Part shown: one piece after another, positions 17,685-25,905 of the stretch
How the letters are laid out: every line of letters starts with the position of its first letter
How positions within the stretch are numbered: position 1 is the first letter of the stretch
Source of the DNA: Streptomyces sp. WZ.A104
GTDB lineage: Bacteria > Actinomycetota > Actinomycetes > Streptomycetales > Streptomycetaceae
Length of the DNA: 64,000 bases
NCBI RefSeq assembly: GCF_002382885.1
Contig: NZ_NWVL01000021.1
Coordinates: 1 to 64,000 of the forward strand
Direction: 5' to 3'
The notes under the pieces: model-generated
Databases searched by the model: none
Told to the model about the DNA's origin: nothing
What the model saw: the letters and a program-made list of their open reading frames with translations, nothing else
Made by a program: the position numbers and the translations under genes

Positions 17685-19133
17685 ATGGGCACGTTGGAAA
17701 CCTGGGTCGTCGAGTTCAACGACGTCTTCTGGACATACCTGCTGATTCCACTGGTCGCCGTCGCCGGCGTCTGGTTCACGCTGCGCTCCAAGGGCGTGCA
17801 GATCCGCCTGATCCCGGAAATGTTCCGGGTCTTCAGGGACAAGCCGCAGTCCGGCGTCAGCCCCTTCGGCGCCTTCACCATCTCCGCCGCCGCGCGGATC
17901 GGCACCGGCAACATCGCCGGTGTGGCCACCGCGATCACCATGGGCGGCCCCGGAGCCGTCTTCTGGATGTGGATGATGGCCCTGGTCGGCGGTGCCTCGG
18001 CGTTCGTCGAGTCGGTCCTGGCCCAGCTTTACAAGGTGCGCGACGCCGAGCCCGGTACGTACCGAGGCGGCCCGGCCTACTACATGCAGAAGGCGCTCGG
18101 AATGCGCTGGCTCGGCGTGGTCTTCGCCGTCCTGATCACGCTGACGTTCGGGTTCGTGCTGACCGCGGTGCAGTCCAACACGATCACGGTGGCCACGAAG
18201 GGCTCCTTCGGCTCGGACGCCTCCTGGTTCAATCCCGTCCTCGGCGTCGTGCTCGCCGGGCTGCTCGCGCTCGCGGTGTTCTTCGGCGTGAAGCGCCTGA
18301 CGGCCGTCACCAAGGTCATCATCCCGGTGATGGCCGGGATCTACCTGCTGACCGGCCTGGTCATCGTGCTCCTCAACCTCGGCAACGTGCCGGGCATACT
18401 CGGCGACATCATCGGCGGCGCCTTCGGCTTCCGCGAGGTCGCGGGCGGCGCCGTGGGTACGGCGATCCTCCAGGGCGTGCGGCGCGGCATGTTCTCCAAC
18501 GAGGCGGGCATGGGTTCCGCCCCGAACGCCGCCGCGGCCGCGGAGACCACGCACCCGGTCAAGCAGGGCCTGGTCCAGACCCTCGGCGTCTACTTCGACA
18601 CCCTGGTCATCTGCACCATGACCGCCCTCGTGATCCTCTCCGCCAACCCGACCCTCGGTGAGCGCGGCGGCGCGGACGTCACCCAGGCCGCCTTCACCAG
18701 CGAGCTCGGCGACTGGGCCGGTCACCTGCTGACCCTGGTGGTCTTCATGGTCGCCTTCAGCTCCATGATCGGTAACTACTACTACGGCGAGTCCAACATC
18801 CAGTTCATCACCCGCAGCAAGAGCGTGATGAGCTCGTACCGTGCGATGGTCATCGCCTGCGCCGTCCTCGGCGCGATCGGCTCCGTCCCGCTGGTCTGGA
18901 GCCTCGCGGACGTCACGATGGGCGCGATGGCCCTGGTCAACCTGATCGCGATCATCCCGCTCAGTGCGGTTGCCTTCCGCCTCCTCGACGACTACCTGGC
19001 CCAGCGCCGTCAGGGCCTCGACCCGGTCTTCCGCAAGGACCAGGTTCCGGGCCTGCGCGGCGATGTGGAGTGCTGGGGCACGTCGGACCAGGACGCCACA
19101 CCGCAGGAGCGGATGCCGGTCGGCTCGCTCTGA
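17685..19133 (+). CDS. Sodium:alanine/glycine symporter (AgcS family)
   Basis: 482 residues with about 11 membrane helices. Family signatures are present: FGAFTISAAARIGTGNIAGV in the N-terminal half (sodium and substrate site) and RRGMFSNEAGMGSAPNAAAA, the conserved NEAGxGSA block. A further block is MVAFSSMIGNYYYGESNIQF. It imports small neutral amino acids with Na+. The C-terminal 50 residues are a cytoplasmic tail. The gene is monocistronic, followed by a terminator at 19167 and then the tRNA-Arg attachment site. Confidence 0.92.
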   Translation: MGTLETWVVEFNDVFWTYLLIPLVAVAGVWFTLRSKGVQIRLIPEMFRVFRDKPQSGVSPFGAFTISAAARIGTGNIAGVATAITMGGPGAVFWMWMMALVGGASAFVESVLAQLYKVRDAEPGTYRGGPAYYMQKALGMRWLGVVFAVLITLTFGFVLTAVQSNTITVATKGSFGSDASWFNPVLGVVLAGLLALAVFFGVKRLTAVTKVIIPVMAGIYLLTGLVIVLLNLGNVPGILGDIIGGAFGFREVAGGAVGTAILQGVRRGMFSNEAGMGSAPNAAAAAETTHPVKQGLVQTLGVYFDTLVICTMTALVILSANPTLGERGGADVTQAAFTSELGDWAGHLLTLVVFMVAFSSMIGNYYYGESNIQFITRSKSVMSSYRAMVIACAVLGAIGSVPLVWSLADVTMGAMALVNLIAIIPLSAVAFRLLDDYLAQRRQGLDPVFRKDQVPGLRGDVECWGTSDQDATPQERMPVGSL

Positions 19134-19166
19134 CGCGGACGCGCCCCGCGCGACCGTAGGCGTCGA

Positions 19167-19194
19167 AGGGCGGCATCCCGGGAGGGGTGCCGCC
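19167..19194 (+). terminator. Terminator after the AgcS gene
   Basis: GGGCGGCATCCC and GGGGTGCCGCCC pair in a 12-bp stem with one G-T pair and a GGGA loop, 34 bp after the symporter stop. Confidence 0.75.
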
Positions 19195-19233
19195 CTCGGG
19201 CGTTCGGCTGCCGGGCCCGAACCCCGGGACCGT

Positions 19234-19251
19234 GTCGTGCCGCGGCACGAC
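19234..19251. repeat. Perfect 18-bp palindrome
   Basis: GTCGTGCCGCGGCACGAC is a perfect inverted repeat without a loop, about 215 bp before the tRNA-Arg fragment. It could be a protein-binding site. The rest of the 19195-19466 gap shows no gene; it should contain the tRNA promoter. Confidence 0.4.
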
Positions 19252-19466
19252 AGGCGTTGCGGCGCACAGTGGCAACGGGGGCGACCTCCGCAATCCCTAT
19301 CCGCTAGGCTGTCAGCGGTCAGTCGACCTCCAGTGCGCCTGCTCGGGAAAGTGTCCTTCCGGATCCCTACCGCGGCACCGCCACGGGGTCGCATGACCAG
19401 GGCGTTTGCCTCACTCCGCCCGGCAGTCCCCCCTGGGGATTCCGGCACGGTTTTCGGCAAGCCCCC

Positions 19467-19507
19467 GCCTTCGTAGCTCAGGGGATAGAGCACCGCTCTC
19501 CTAAAGC
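19467..19507 (+). tRNA. tRNA-Arg(CCU), 5' half only, at the prophage attachment site
   Basis: The sequence folds as the first 41 bases of a tRNA. The acceptor strand is GCCTTCG, then T8 A9, D-arm GCTC-AGGGGATA-GAGC, anticodon stem CCGCT, and loop CTCCTAA with anticodon CCT. Only AGC of the returning anticodon stem is present. The following CTCGG does not complete it, and no variable loop, T-arm (GGTTCGAATCC) or acceptor 3' strand follows. The break therefore lies where tyrosine integrases usually cross over, at the anticodon arm. This is attL. The missing 3' half is expected at attR beyond the window. Confidence 0.75.
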
Positions 19508-19571
19508 CTCGGTCATTCTTTCGACTTCAGAGCCGCAAACCCTCTCTGACCAGGCACGGAGCATCGAACAA

Positions 19572-19599
19572 GGCCCCTCGGAGTGATCTCCGAGGGGCC
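19572..19599. terminator. Bidirectional terminator between attL and integrase
   Basis: GGCCCCTCGGAG (19572-19583) and CTCCGAGGGGCC (19588-19599) form a perfect 12-bp stem with loop TGAT, followed by TTT on the plus strand. It can end the integrase transcript (minus strand) and anything reading in from the tRNA promoter. Just after it lies a direct repeat, GGGGGGACAGAGGGGGGACA (19613-19632), of the kind that may be an integrase arm site. Confidence 0.75.
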
Positions 19600-19668
19600 C
19601 TTTCGCTGGATGGGGGGACAGAGGGGGGACAATCCGCGGCCGGTGCGCTGGGGGAGGACGAGGGCTGA

Positions 19669-21342
19669 TCAGGCGGCTTCCTTGACGTCCGGGGAAGCGG
19701 CGGCCACGAGGCGTAGACGAGGGGCCGTCCCGGTGTGTTCGCCCTGCGTGCCTGGGGCCGGTTCGGCGGGCTCGGGGGCCGCGTCTGCGTCGGTCGGGGC
19801 GCTCCCCTCGTCGGTGCCTCCGCTCTCGGCGTCGCTCTCTCCCTCCGACGGCTTCTGACGCGGGACGAGGTCCAGTGCGGCGTCCGCCGCGGCCTGCTCG
19901 AACTGGGGCATGAGCGACGTGTACGTATCGGCGGTGAGCGAGTAGGAGCTGTGCCCGAGGAGAGCCTGGATGGCCTTCATCGACAGGCCGGCGGCCAGGC
20001 TCAGGGAGGCCGCGCAATGGCGCAGGTCGTGAAGGCGGACCGGTGGCAGGTCGAGACGCTTGATGAGCCGAGCGAACGCCTGGGAGACGTTGTTGGGGTT
20101 GTGGGGGCGGCCGTCCGGGCGCGTGAAGACATAGCCGGAGTCGACGTAGGGGCCGTACTTCTCGGGGTCTTCTCGGTGCTTTGCTTCCCACTCCTTTCGC
20201 TGTTCCTTCTGTACGTCGCGCCAGGCAGCGAGAAGCGCGAAGGTCGCGGAGTCGAGGGTGATGGTGCGCTTCCCGCTGCGGCTCTTGGGGGCGTCTTCCC
20301 ACATGGTGTAGGAGGAGTCGGTCACCAGCTGCTCGGTGATGTTGGCGCTGCCCTTGGTCATGTCGACCTCGGCCCATCGCAGGCCGCTGGCCTCTCCTCG
20401 GCGTGGTGCCCGGAAGATCATCAGGTGCCACATGATGTACATGGGGTGATCGACGGCCGCGTCAAGGAACTGGCCGGTCTGGTCGGGGGTCCACACCATG
20501 ACGGGTCCGGGGCGCTCGCCGGTCTGGCGCCAGCGGGCGGTACGTTCGGGGGTCCATACGAGCGGGTCTGGCTTGTGGTACTTCGGAATGGTGACGCTGT
20601 CGCACCAGTTCTGCGTGATCAGCTTCTCGCCCACGGCGTCCTTGAGGGCCGAAGAGAGCGCGTCGAGGAACTTCTTCTGGCGTCCGGGGCCGGTGTCCTG
20701 GCGGGGCTTGGAGCGTGCTTCTTTCAGCTCGGCCTTGGCCTGGTGCCATGCCTGGCGCAGCTCCGGCGGGCGCGGCTTCGCAGCCGCCTTCCACGCTTGA
20801 TGGGCGGCACGGCATGCCTGCTCGGCGTTCTTGGCGGCCTCGCGGTTGGCTTCCTTGACTTCGTTTTCGGCCCAGATGGCCTCGAACACCGCCTGTATGT
20901 GGCGGGCGCGCAGCTCGCGCATGGTGAGGTGGCCCAGGGCGGGGATGAACACGCGCTCTAGGTAGTCGCGGTAGTCGGTGTGGGTGGTGCGTTTGAGGTC
21001 TACGCGCTTGGTGTGCCAGCGGCGCAGGTACTGGGCGACTGTTTCCTTGGAGTCGATGTCGATGCCGGACTGGTCTTCGTCCCAGAGGTTCTGGGCTGCC
21101 TTCTTGGCCTCCTTGGCCGTGGAGAAGCCGCCCTTGCGGGGCCGACGCCGCTCCCCGAGGGGGCCGTCGGGGAGTTTGAGGTAGTAGTACCAGGAGCCGT
21201 GGTCGCGCTTCTTCAGATCCGGGCAGGAGGCGCCGAGTTCCCGCACGACGGTGTTGCCTTTGCTGTCGGTGACGGGCTGGCCGGCGTCATTCAGTTTCGG
21301 GGTCCGGCACTTGCATCGGCGGTAGACGCTTCCTTCAAACAC
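19669..21342 (-). CDS. int: Tyrosine recombinase, prophage integrase
   Basis: 557 residues from GTG 21342 (GGGGAG upstream). The C-terminal catalytic domain shows Arg315 in APRRGEASGLRW, His438-x-x-Arg441 in HDLRHCAASL, His464 in LLGHSSYSLT and the nucleophile Tyr474 in ADTYTSL. The N-terminal part has a CKC/CPDL cysteine cluster, then the arm and core-binding domains. Residues ~160-215 form a long charged helical insertion (KEANREAAKNAEQACRAAHQ), longer than in phage lambda Int. The gene points toward attL, ending about 160 bp from the tRNA fragment. It should integrate at and excise from tRNA-Arg(CCU). The Gln/Glu/Ala-rich C-terminal tail is probably disordered. Confidence 0.93.
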   Translation of the reverse strand: MFEGSVYRRCKCRTPKLNDAGQPVTDSKGNTVVRELGASCPDLKKRDHGSWYYYLKLPDGPLGERRRPRKGGFSTAKEAKKAAQNLWDEDQSGIDIDSKETVAQYLRRWHTKRVDLKRTTHTDYRDYLERVFIPALGHLTMRELRARHIQAVFEAIWAENEVKEANREAAKNAEQACRAAHQAWKAAAKPRPPELRQAWHQAKAELKEARSKPRQDTGPGRQKKFLDALSSALKDAVGEKLITQNWCDSVTIPKYHKPDPLVWTPERTARWRQTGERPGPVMVWTPDQTGQFLDAAVDHPMYIMWHLMIFRAPRRGEASGLRWAEVDMTKGSANITEQLVTDSSYTMWEDAPKSRSGKRTITLDSATFALLAAWRDVQKEQRKEWEAKHREDPEKYGPYVDSGYVFTRPDGRPHNPNNVSQAFARLIKRLDLPPVRLHDLRHCAASLSLAAGLSMKAIQALLGHSSYSLTADTYTSLMPQFEQAAADAALDLVPRQKPSEGESDAESGGTDEGSAPTDADAAPEPAEPAPGTQGEHTGTAPRLRLVAAASPDVKEAA

Positions 21343-21505
21343 GTGGCTCCCCTAGGTGGCTGGGTTGTCCCTTGCGTGTCCTGATCCTTCTGTAGGCAAG
21401 GAGATGCCTCCTTGGACGCCGTATCCTTCTCGCCAGGTGGCGCGGGGAAGAGGGATGTGACCACCTTTGTCCTCATCTGTTTCCGTCGTGGATTCGCGTG
21501 CTGCG

Positions 21506-21700
21506 ATGACCATGGAGGAGTTGCTGAGTCTGCCGCCGGCGGTGAGTGTGGCCACGGCTGCTCGCGCTCTGGGGATCGGCGCGGATAAGGCGTATGAGTT
21601 GATCAAGGGCGGGGAGTTCCCGGCGCGGACGATCCCCTTGGGGCGGACGCAGAAGGTGGCGACGGCGTCGCTGTGGGAGGCGCTGGGGGTGCGCCGGTGA
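21506..21700 (+). CDS. Excisionase-like small HTH protein
   Basis: 64 residues from ATG 21506. The core LPPAVSVATAARALGIGADKAYELIKGGEFPARTIPLG is a MerR-type winged helix of the kind seen in excisionases and helix-turn-helix 17 proteins. A C-terminal helix follows (TASLWEALGV). It is divergent from the integrase, with about 160 bp between starts, the usual place for a recombination directionality factor. The role is inferred from fold and place. Confidence 0.65.
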   Translation: MTMEELLSLPPAVSVATAARALGIGADKAYELIKGGEFPARTIPLGRTQKVATASLWEALGVRR

Positions 21701-22020
21701 GGTGATCCTTAGGGAGGCTGTCCGCCGGGCCGGTGTTGGTCACGGCGGACCCTCCTCGCCGAGATTCCGTGTTCACGACAGCAGAGTGCTACGACCTATT
21801 CGACACGGTTCACAGCGCGAGAGTTGCTGTGCCGTGTGTCACACTCCAACTTCAACTTGACGTGCTTTGTCCACCCTGGCCTGCGGAGATCCGCGCGATC
21901 TTACGTGTTGGGTCTGACAGTCGGCCCGTCTTACACATGATGGACAAGTACTGTGACCTATTACGGGGCTAAGCGGCGGCTAAGTGGGAGGTTGCCGGAG
22001 CCCTCGACGGATGGAGTTTC
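21701..22020. other. Intergenic gap before the headless serine recombinase
   Basis: 320 bp with no supported gene. If the next gene had once had a resolvase domain, it should lie here; I see no trace of its motifs in any frame. The region is AT-richer than its surroundings (for example around 21835-21960). Confidence 0.4.
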
Positions 22021-22962
22021 ATGGCACGCCTCACTGGCTATGCGAGCCCGGGGGTGCTGAACCCCGTGGAGGCCAGAGGGCTGCGCCAAGCCACGTCCAG
22101 GATGCTGAGCGGCAAGGCCACCAAGCCGGAGGCGTGTCGCTGGCTGAACAGCGGTGGGTACCGCACTGCGCGTGGCGGCGAGTTCCGGCCGGAGACGTTG
22201 GGACGCATCCTCAGCAACCCGCGCATGGCGGGCCTGGACGCGGACCTGAACCCGATCGAAGACTTCGGTGACACAGTCCTGACCGTGGACGAGTTCAACC
22301 GGCTGATGGCGCTGTGGGCCGAGCAGAGCGCGGAGCAGCCGGAGGCCCGCGAGGCATACGAATACCTGCTCACTGAAGGCATCGCGGGCTGCGGCAGGTG
22401 CCAGCACTCGATGACCGGTGCGCGGGTGACCGGGGAGGCAGCCCCGTCTTACCGGTGCCCGCCGCCGATTCCCGGACGTAACTCGTGCGGCGGGGTGCGT
22501 ATCAACGCCGACCGGCTTGAAGACCCCGTTGCGGAGCAGGTGCTGGCCGATCTGCTGCGCCCTGGCTCGCATGAGCGTGTCGTGCAGTTGCAGGCCGACG
22601 TCATGGCGGAGGTCGTTCGGCTTCGGGACTACGTGGCCAACGCCGACGAGCGTTTCAAGGACCTGGGCGAGATGCACGGCCGGGGCCTGCTGGTGAAGTC
22701 GGCGTTCCTCGCCGCCCAGGAGGCGACCAAGAAGGACCTCAAGGACGCGAGGACCCGCCTGCGGTTCCTGGAACAGATCGCGGAGGTCCCGATCGCTGGA
22801 GTGACCGACTTCGTGAAGTGGTGGAAGTCGGCTCCACGCGCCTCGCAGCGCGCCCTGATCGCCCTGGAAGTGAAGCGGGTGCACGTCATGCCGTCAGGTG
22901 GGGGCCGCCACAAGGACCCCCACGCCCGCATCTCCATCGACTGGCGGACCCCCTCCCGCTGA
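22021..22962 (+). CDS. Large serine recombinase lacking the catalytic domain
   Basis: 313 residues. The visible parts match the C-terminal two thirds of a large serine recombinase. First is the recombinase DNA-binding domain (residues ~15-75, GYRTARGGEFRPETLGRILS, NPRMAGL). Then a zinc ribbon with Cys124, Cys127, Cys146 and Cys156, a long coiled coil (~175-250), and a final strand-rich part (ALEVKRVHVMPS). The N-terminal resolvase domain with the catalytic Ser and Arg residues is absent, and the upstream DNA does not encode it. It could be a relic or a DNA-binding accessory protein. Four bases separate GGAG from ATG 22021. A strong terminator follows. Confidence 0.8.
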   Translation: MARLTGYASPGVLNPVEARGLRQATSRMLSGKATKPEACRWLNSGGYRTARGGEFRPETLGRILSNPRMAGLDADLNPIEDFGDTVLTVDEFNRLMALWAEQSAEQPEAREAYEYLLTEGIAGCGRCQHSMTGARVTGEAAPSYRCPPPIPGRNSCGGVRINADRLEDPVAEQVLADLLRPGSHERVVQLQADVMAEVVRLRDYVANADERFKDLGEMHGRGLLVKSAFLAAQEATKKDLKDARTRLRFLEQIAEVPIAGVTDFVKWWKSAPRASQRALIALEVKRVHVMPSGGGRHKDPHARISIDWRTPSR

Positions 22963-22970
22963 CCCCTGAA

Positions 22971-23006
22971 GGCTGTGCGCCCCCGCCCGGGTGGGGGCGC
23001 ACAGCC
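22971..23006 (+). terminator. Terminator after the serine recombinase
   Basis: A perfect 14-bp stem: GGCTGTGCGCCCCC pairs with GGGGGCGCACAGCC, with an 8-base loop, 8 bp after the stop. Confidence 0.8.
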
Positions 23007-23070
23007 ATGCCTTTGTTCACTGCACACCCGCCACGACCGGCGGCGCGAAACACCAGAAACAGGACCCTGC

Positions 23071-24000
23071 GTGACCAGCACTTCCCTGCGCCCTCTTTCA
23101 GCAACTACCTGGGCATGGGTGCATGACAGCACAGCCTGGGGCTACAGCAACTGCGGCCTCATAGCCTCCGACGGGCAAGCCCTGCTGGTGGACACCCAGT
23201 TCACCTTGGACGCGACCCGCACGCTGCTCTCCGCGGTGGCGGAGACGGTTCCCGGCACGGAGATCACCACCGTCGTCAACTCCCATGGCAACGGCGACCA
23301 CACCTGGGGCAATCAGCTCCTGCCTGATGCGGAGATCGTCACCTCTGCCTCGTCGGCCGCGCACCTGTGCCACGAGATGGGGCCGGAGGAGCTGGCCCGG
23401 CTGTGCGCGCAGGGAGACGCCTCGCCGGTGGCCGCCTACGCGGCCAAGCACTTCGGCGCGTTCGACTTCTCAGGGGTGGAGGTGACGGGTCCGACGCGCA
23501 CGTTCGACGGCCGCCTGGAGATCAAAGTCGGGACGACGCTTGTCGAGCTGATCGACCTCGGCCCCGGCCACAGCGCCGGAGATGTTGCCGTACATGTGCC
23601 CGAGGACGGGATCGTGTTCACTGGCGACGCGCTGTTCAACGGGGCCCACATGGTGACCTGGTCATCCAGCTTCAGCGGGTGTGTGGCGGCCTGCGACATG
23701 CTGTTGGCCACAGGGGCGGAGACGTTCGTGCCGGGACACGGCTGCATTACCTACCGGCCTGGGGTGCGGGAGATCCGTGATCGCCTGGAGTGCATAGGCC
23801 AGGCCGCTGCCGCGCACGCGGCAGCTGGTATCCCGCTGGAGGCTGCGGCACGGCTGGTTTGCTCGGAGTACGCCGGAGACTGGGCGCACCCCGAGCGGCT
23901 GTTCACGGCGGTGGCTGCCGCCTACCAGGAGGCGGGGGTGCCGGGCGCGGAGGACATGTTCAGCAGGGTCGCGGGCATGGCTCAGCTGGCGAACGCCTGA
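23071..24000 (+). CDS. Metallo-beta-lactamase fold hydrolase
   Basis: 309 residues from GTG 23071, the start that places the fold correctly. All metal-site motifs are visible: VNSHGNGDHTWGN (residues ~70-81, HxNxDH form), GPGHSAGDV, VFTGDALFN and FVPGHG. An early DTQ motif (VDTQFTLDATR) precedes them. The protein is a soluble zinc hydrolase of the glyoxalase II-like type; the substrate cannot be told. The 3' end overlaps the convergent XRE regulator by 19 bp. It is not a known phage structural or replication gene, so it counts as cargo. Confidence 0.85.
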   Translation: MTSTSLRPLSATTWAWVHDSTAWGYSNCGLIASDGQALLVDTQFTLDATRTLLSAVAETVPGTEITTVVNSHGNGDHTWGNQLLPDAEIVTSASSAAHLCHEMGPEELARLCAQGDASPVAAYAAKHFGAFDFSGVEVTGPTRTFDGRLEIKVGTTLVELIDLGPGHSAGDVAVHVPEDGIVFTGDALFNGAHMVTWSSSFSGCVAACDMLLATGAETFVPGHGCITYRPGVREIRDRLECIGQAAAAHAAAGIPLEAAARLVCSEYAGDWAHPERLFTAVAAAYQEAGVPGAEDMFSRVAGMAQLANA

Positions 24001-24779
24001 TCGGCGGGGACGACGATCATCAGTCGCTGGGTGCGCTCGCCCAGCGGGGCGTAGGCGCGGAAGACGACCTCGAACTCCTCGCCCCCGTGGCCGGGCAAGT
24101 ACACCCAGCGGCGGTCTCCGTCGGGGTGGGTGACCGAGGTCAGGTCCTCGTTGAGGATGCGCGCGGCGACGCGGTCACGGCGCCTGATCTCCGCGATGAC
24201 CTCCTGAAGGCGCTCGTTGTCGGGGTCTTCCTGCGCTCGCAGCCGCAACTGGGAGGCCATGGGCTTGGCCCAGTCCTCTTCCCAGTTGATGAGCTGAAGA
24301 CGCGCTTCGGGGTACGTGAGGGCCCAGATCATGACGTTGACGCCGTGGCGCATCCACGGCCAGTCGCGATCGCAGGCCTCGTTGTACATCAGGACGTCCC
24401 AGGCCCAGTCCGAGATGTACGCCGGCCAGGGCTGAACGCGGATGAGAGCGGCCGTACTGGGGTCCACCCGGTTGCTGGGGCAGATTCGGGGAGGCGGTTC
24501 GTGCCCGAGCGCGTAGACGTACAGGGTGTGCCGCTCGGCGTCGTTGAGGTCGAGCACGCGGACGACGGCTTCGAGCCATTCCGTGGACGGGGCTCGCTGA
24601 CCCACTTCCAGCTTGCGGTACCAGCCTTCCGTGACTCCTGTGAGCTGCGCCATCTCGGCCTGCGTGAGCCCCTGTTTACGACTGCTGCCGAACCGGGCGG
24701 TGAATCCGGCGACCTGGTTGGCGTCGCGGCGGCTGCGCCATTCACGGAGCAGTGCAGTCAGTCGCCTATCGGTATGCAT
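23982..24779 (-). CDS. XRE-family regulator with MmyB-like ligand domain
   Basis: 265 residues. The N-terminal HTH is LTQAEMAQLTGVTEGWYRKLEVG (residues ~38-60). The rest is the MmyB-like ligand-binding domain, with PWPAYISDWAWDVLMYNEAC, a conserved W-x-x-x-x-x-N pattern, and the C-terminal WVYLPGHGGEEFEVVFRAYAPL. Such regulators bind fatty-acid-like ligands and often sit divergent from a short-chain dehydrogenase, which is the case here (FabG-like gene at 25111). It probably controls that gene rather than lysogeny, although a phage repressor role cannot be excluded. Confidence 0.85.
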   Translation of the reverse strand: MHTDRRLTALLREWRSRRDANQVAGFTARFGSSRKQGLTQAEMAQLTGVTEGWYRKLEVGQRAPSTEWLEAVVRVLDLNDAERHTLYVYALGHEPPPRICPSNRVDPSTAALIRVQPWPAYISDWAWDVLMYNEACDRDWPWMRHGVNVMIWALTYPEARLQLINWEEDWAKPMASQLRLRAQEDPDNERLQEVIAEIRRRDRVAARILNEDLTSVTHPDGDRRWVYLPGHGGEEFEVVFRAYAPLGERTQRLMIVVPADQAFAS

Positions 24780-25110
24780 AGGGCTTGGCCACTCATTTCT
24801 CAGTAAAGCTATAGGAAAGACTTCCGGAACCTTAGCTACCGGTGGGTAGCGAGCACCCGCATCGAGCGATCCACTCAGGCGGACTTATCGGCATAGGTGT
24901 GGACCAATCAGTACTCCTAGGTGATGTATCCGACACCTCGGCGACCGGTACTCGCGGTGCCGGTAGCAGGGCTGCCGCCTAAATCGGCCATCTGGCCGGT
25001 TCGGTTGGTGTGAGGCTTGAGGGGTTGCCGGGCGCGTCTCGGCAGCCGCCCTTCTCGGCGAGACCCGCCGCGAACGGCGTGCGGAACGATCGACTGAGAG
25101 GGCACCACCC
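24780..25110. promoter_or_regulatory. Divergent control region, XRE regulator and FabG paralogue
   Basis: 331 bp without a gene. It contains GCTACC/GGTAGC inverted hexamers (24835-24850) and an AGGTG-N10-CACCT pair (24919-24938). Either could be the operator. The right end has GAGAGGGCACC upstream of ATG 25111. Confidence 0.4.
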
Positions 25111-25815
25111 ATGAGCCGCAGCGTCTTCGTCACTGGTGGCAACCGAGGCATCGGGCTCGCAATAGCCCGGACCATGGCTGCCCAGGGAGACAAGGTCGCG
25201 GTCACCTACCGGTCCGGGGAACCGCCGGCGGGAGTCTTGGGTGTGCGATGCGATATCACCGACCCTGATCAGGTCGATGCGGCGTTCCAGCAGATCGAGG
25301 CGGAACATGGGCCCGTTGAGGTCCTGGTCGCCAACGCGGGTGTCACCCGGGACACCCTGCTGATGCGCATGTCGGAGGACGACTTCGCCGATGTGCTCAA
25401 CACGAACCTGACGGCTTCCTACCGCGTGGCGAAGCGCGCCACGCGCGGCATGCTGCGCGCCCGGCGAGGGCGGATGATCTTCGTCTCCTCGGCCGTGGCG
25501 TTCCTCGGGGAGGCCGGGCAGTCGAACTACGCGGCCTCGAAGGCCGGGTTGATCGGCTTCGCCCGGTCCCTGGCTCGCGAGCTCGGCTCGCGCGGCATCA
25601 CCTCGAACGTCGTAGCACCCGGCCTGACGGCCACCGACATGGCCGCCCAGCTCCCCGAGGACCGGATGAAGGAGCTACTGGCGAAGATCCCCCTGGGTAC
25701 GACCGCCCGCCCCGAGGACATTGCCGCCGCGGTGCGGTTCCTCGCGAGCGAGGAGGCGTCGTACATCACGGGCGCCGTACTGCCCGTTGACGGCGGCGTC
25801 GGCATGGGTCACTAG
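25111..25815 (+). CDS. 3-oxoacyl-ACP reductase paralogue (short-chain dehydrogenase)
   Basis: 234 residues with a complete SDR active site. The NADP site is TGGNRGIG (residues 8-15), then NAG (75-77), Ser127, Tyr140 and Lys144 (YAASK), and the C-terminal SYITGAVLPVDGGVGMGH. It looks like the Streptomyces FabG itself, down to MSRSVFVTGGNRGIG and the GMGH end, so it is probably a transferred second copy. FabG reduces 3-oxoacyl-ACP in fatty acid and polyketide synthesis. Inside a prophage and beside a fatty-acid-type regulator, it may alter host lipid metabolism, but that is inference. Confidence 0.88.
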   Translation: MSRSVFVTGGNRGIGLAIARTMAAQGDKVAVTYRSGEPPAGVLGVRCDITDPDQVDAAFQQIEAEHGPVEVLVANAGVTRDTLLMRMSEDDFADVLNTNLTASYRVAKRATRGMLRARRGRMIFVSSAVAFLGEAGQSNYAASKAGLIGFARSLARELGSRGITSNVVAPGLTATDMAAQLPEDRMKELLAKIPLGTTARPEDIAAAVRFLASEEASYITGAVLPVDGGVGMGH

Positions 25816-25905
25816 CTATGGCTCCCGTCCGCCGCCCGAGCTGGACACGGCGCGCCGACGGAACAGGGCCGCAGCGGCAGGGCCCTGGCCAGACGAGGGG
25901 GAGAT

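Noticed and set aside
17661..19493. 610-codon minus-strand frame reaching the tRNA fragment
   Set aside because: Shadow of the AgcS symporter. The composition is His/Asp/Glu/Arg repeats without a fold.
21733..21972. 79-codon frame before the serine recombinase as a lost resolvase domain
   Set aside because: None of the resolvase motifs (YxRxS, LxR, the catalytic Arg block) are present.
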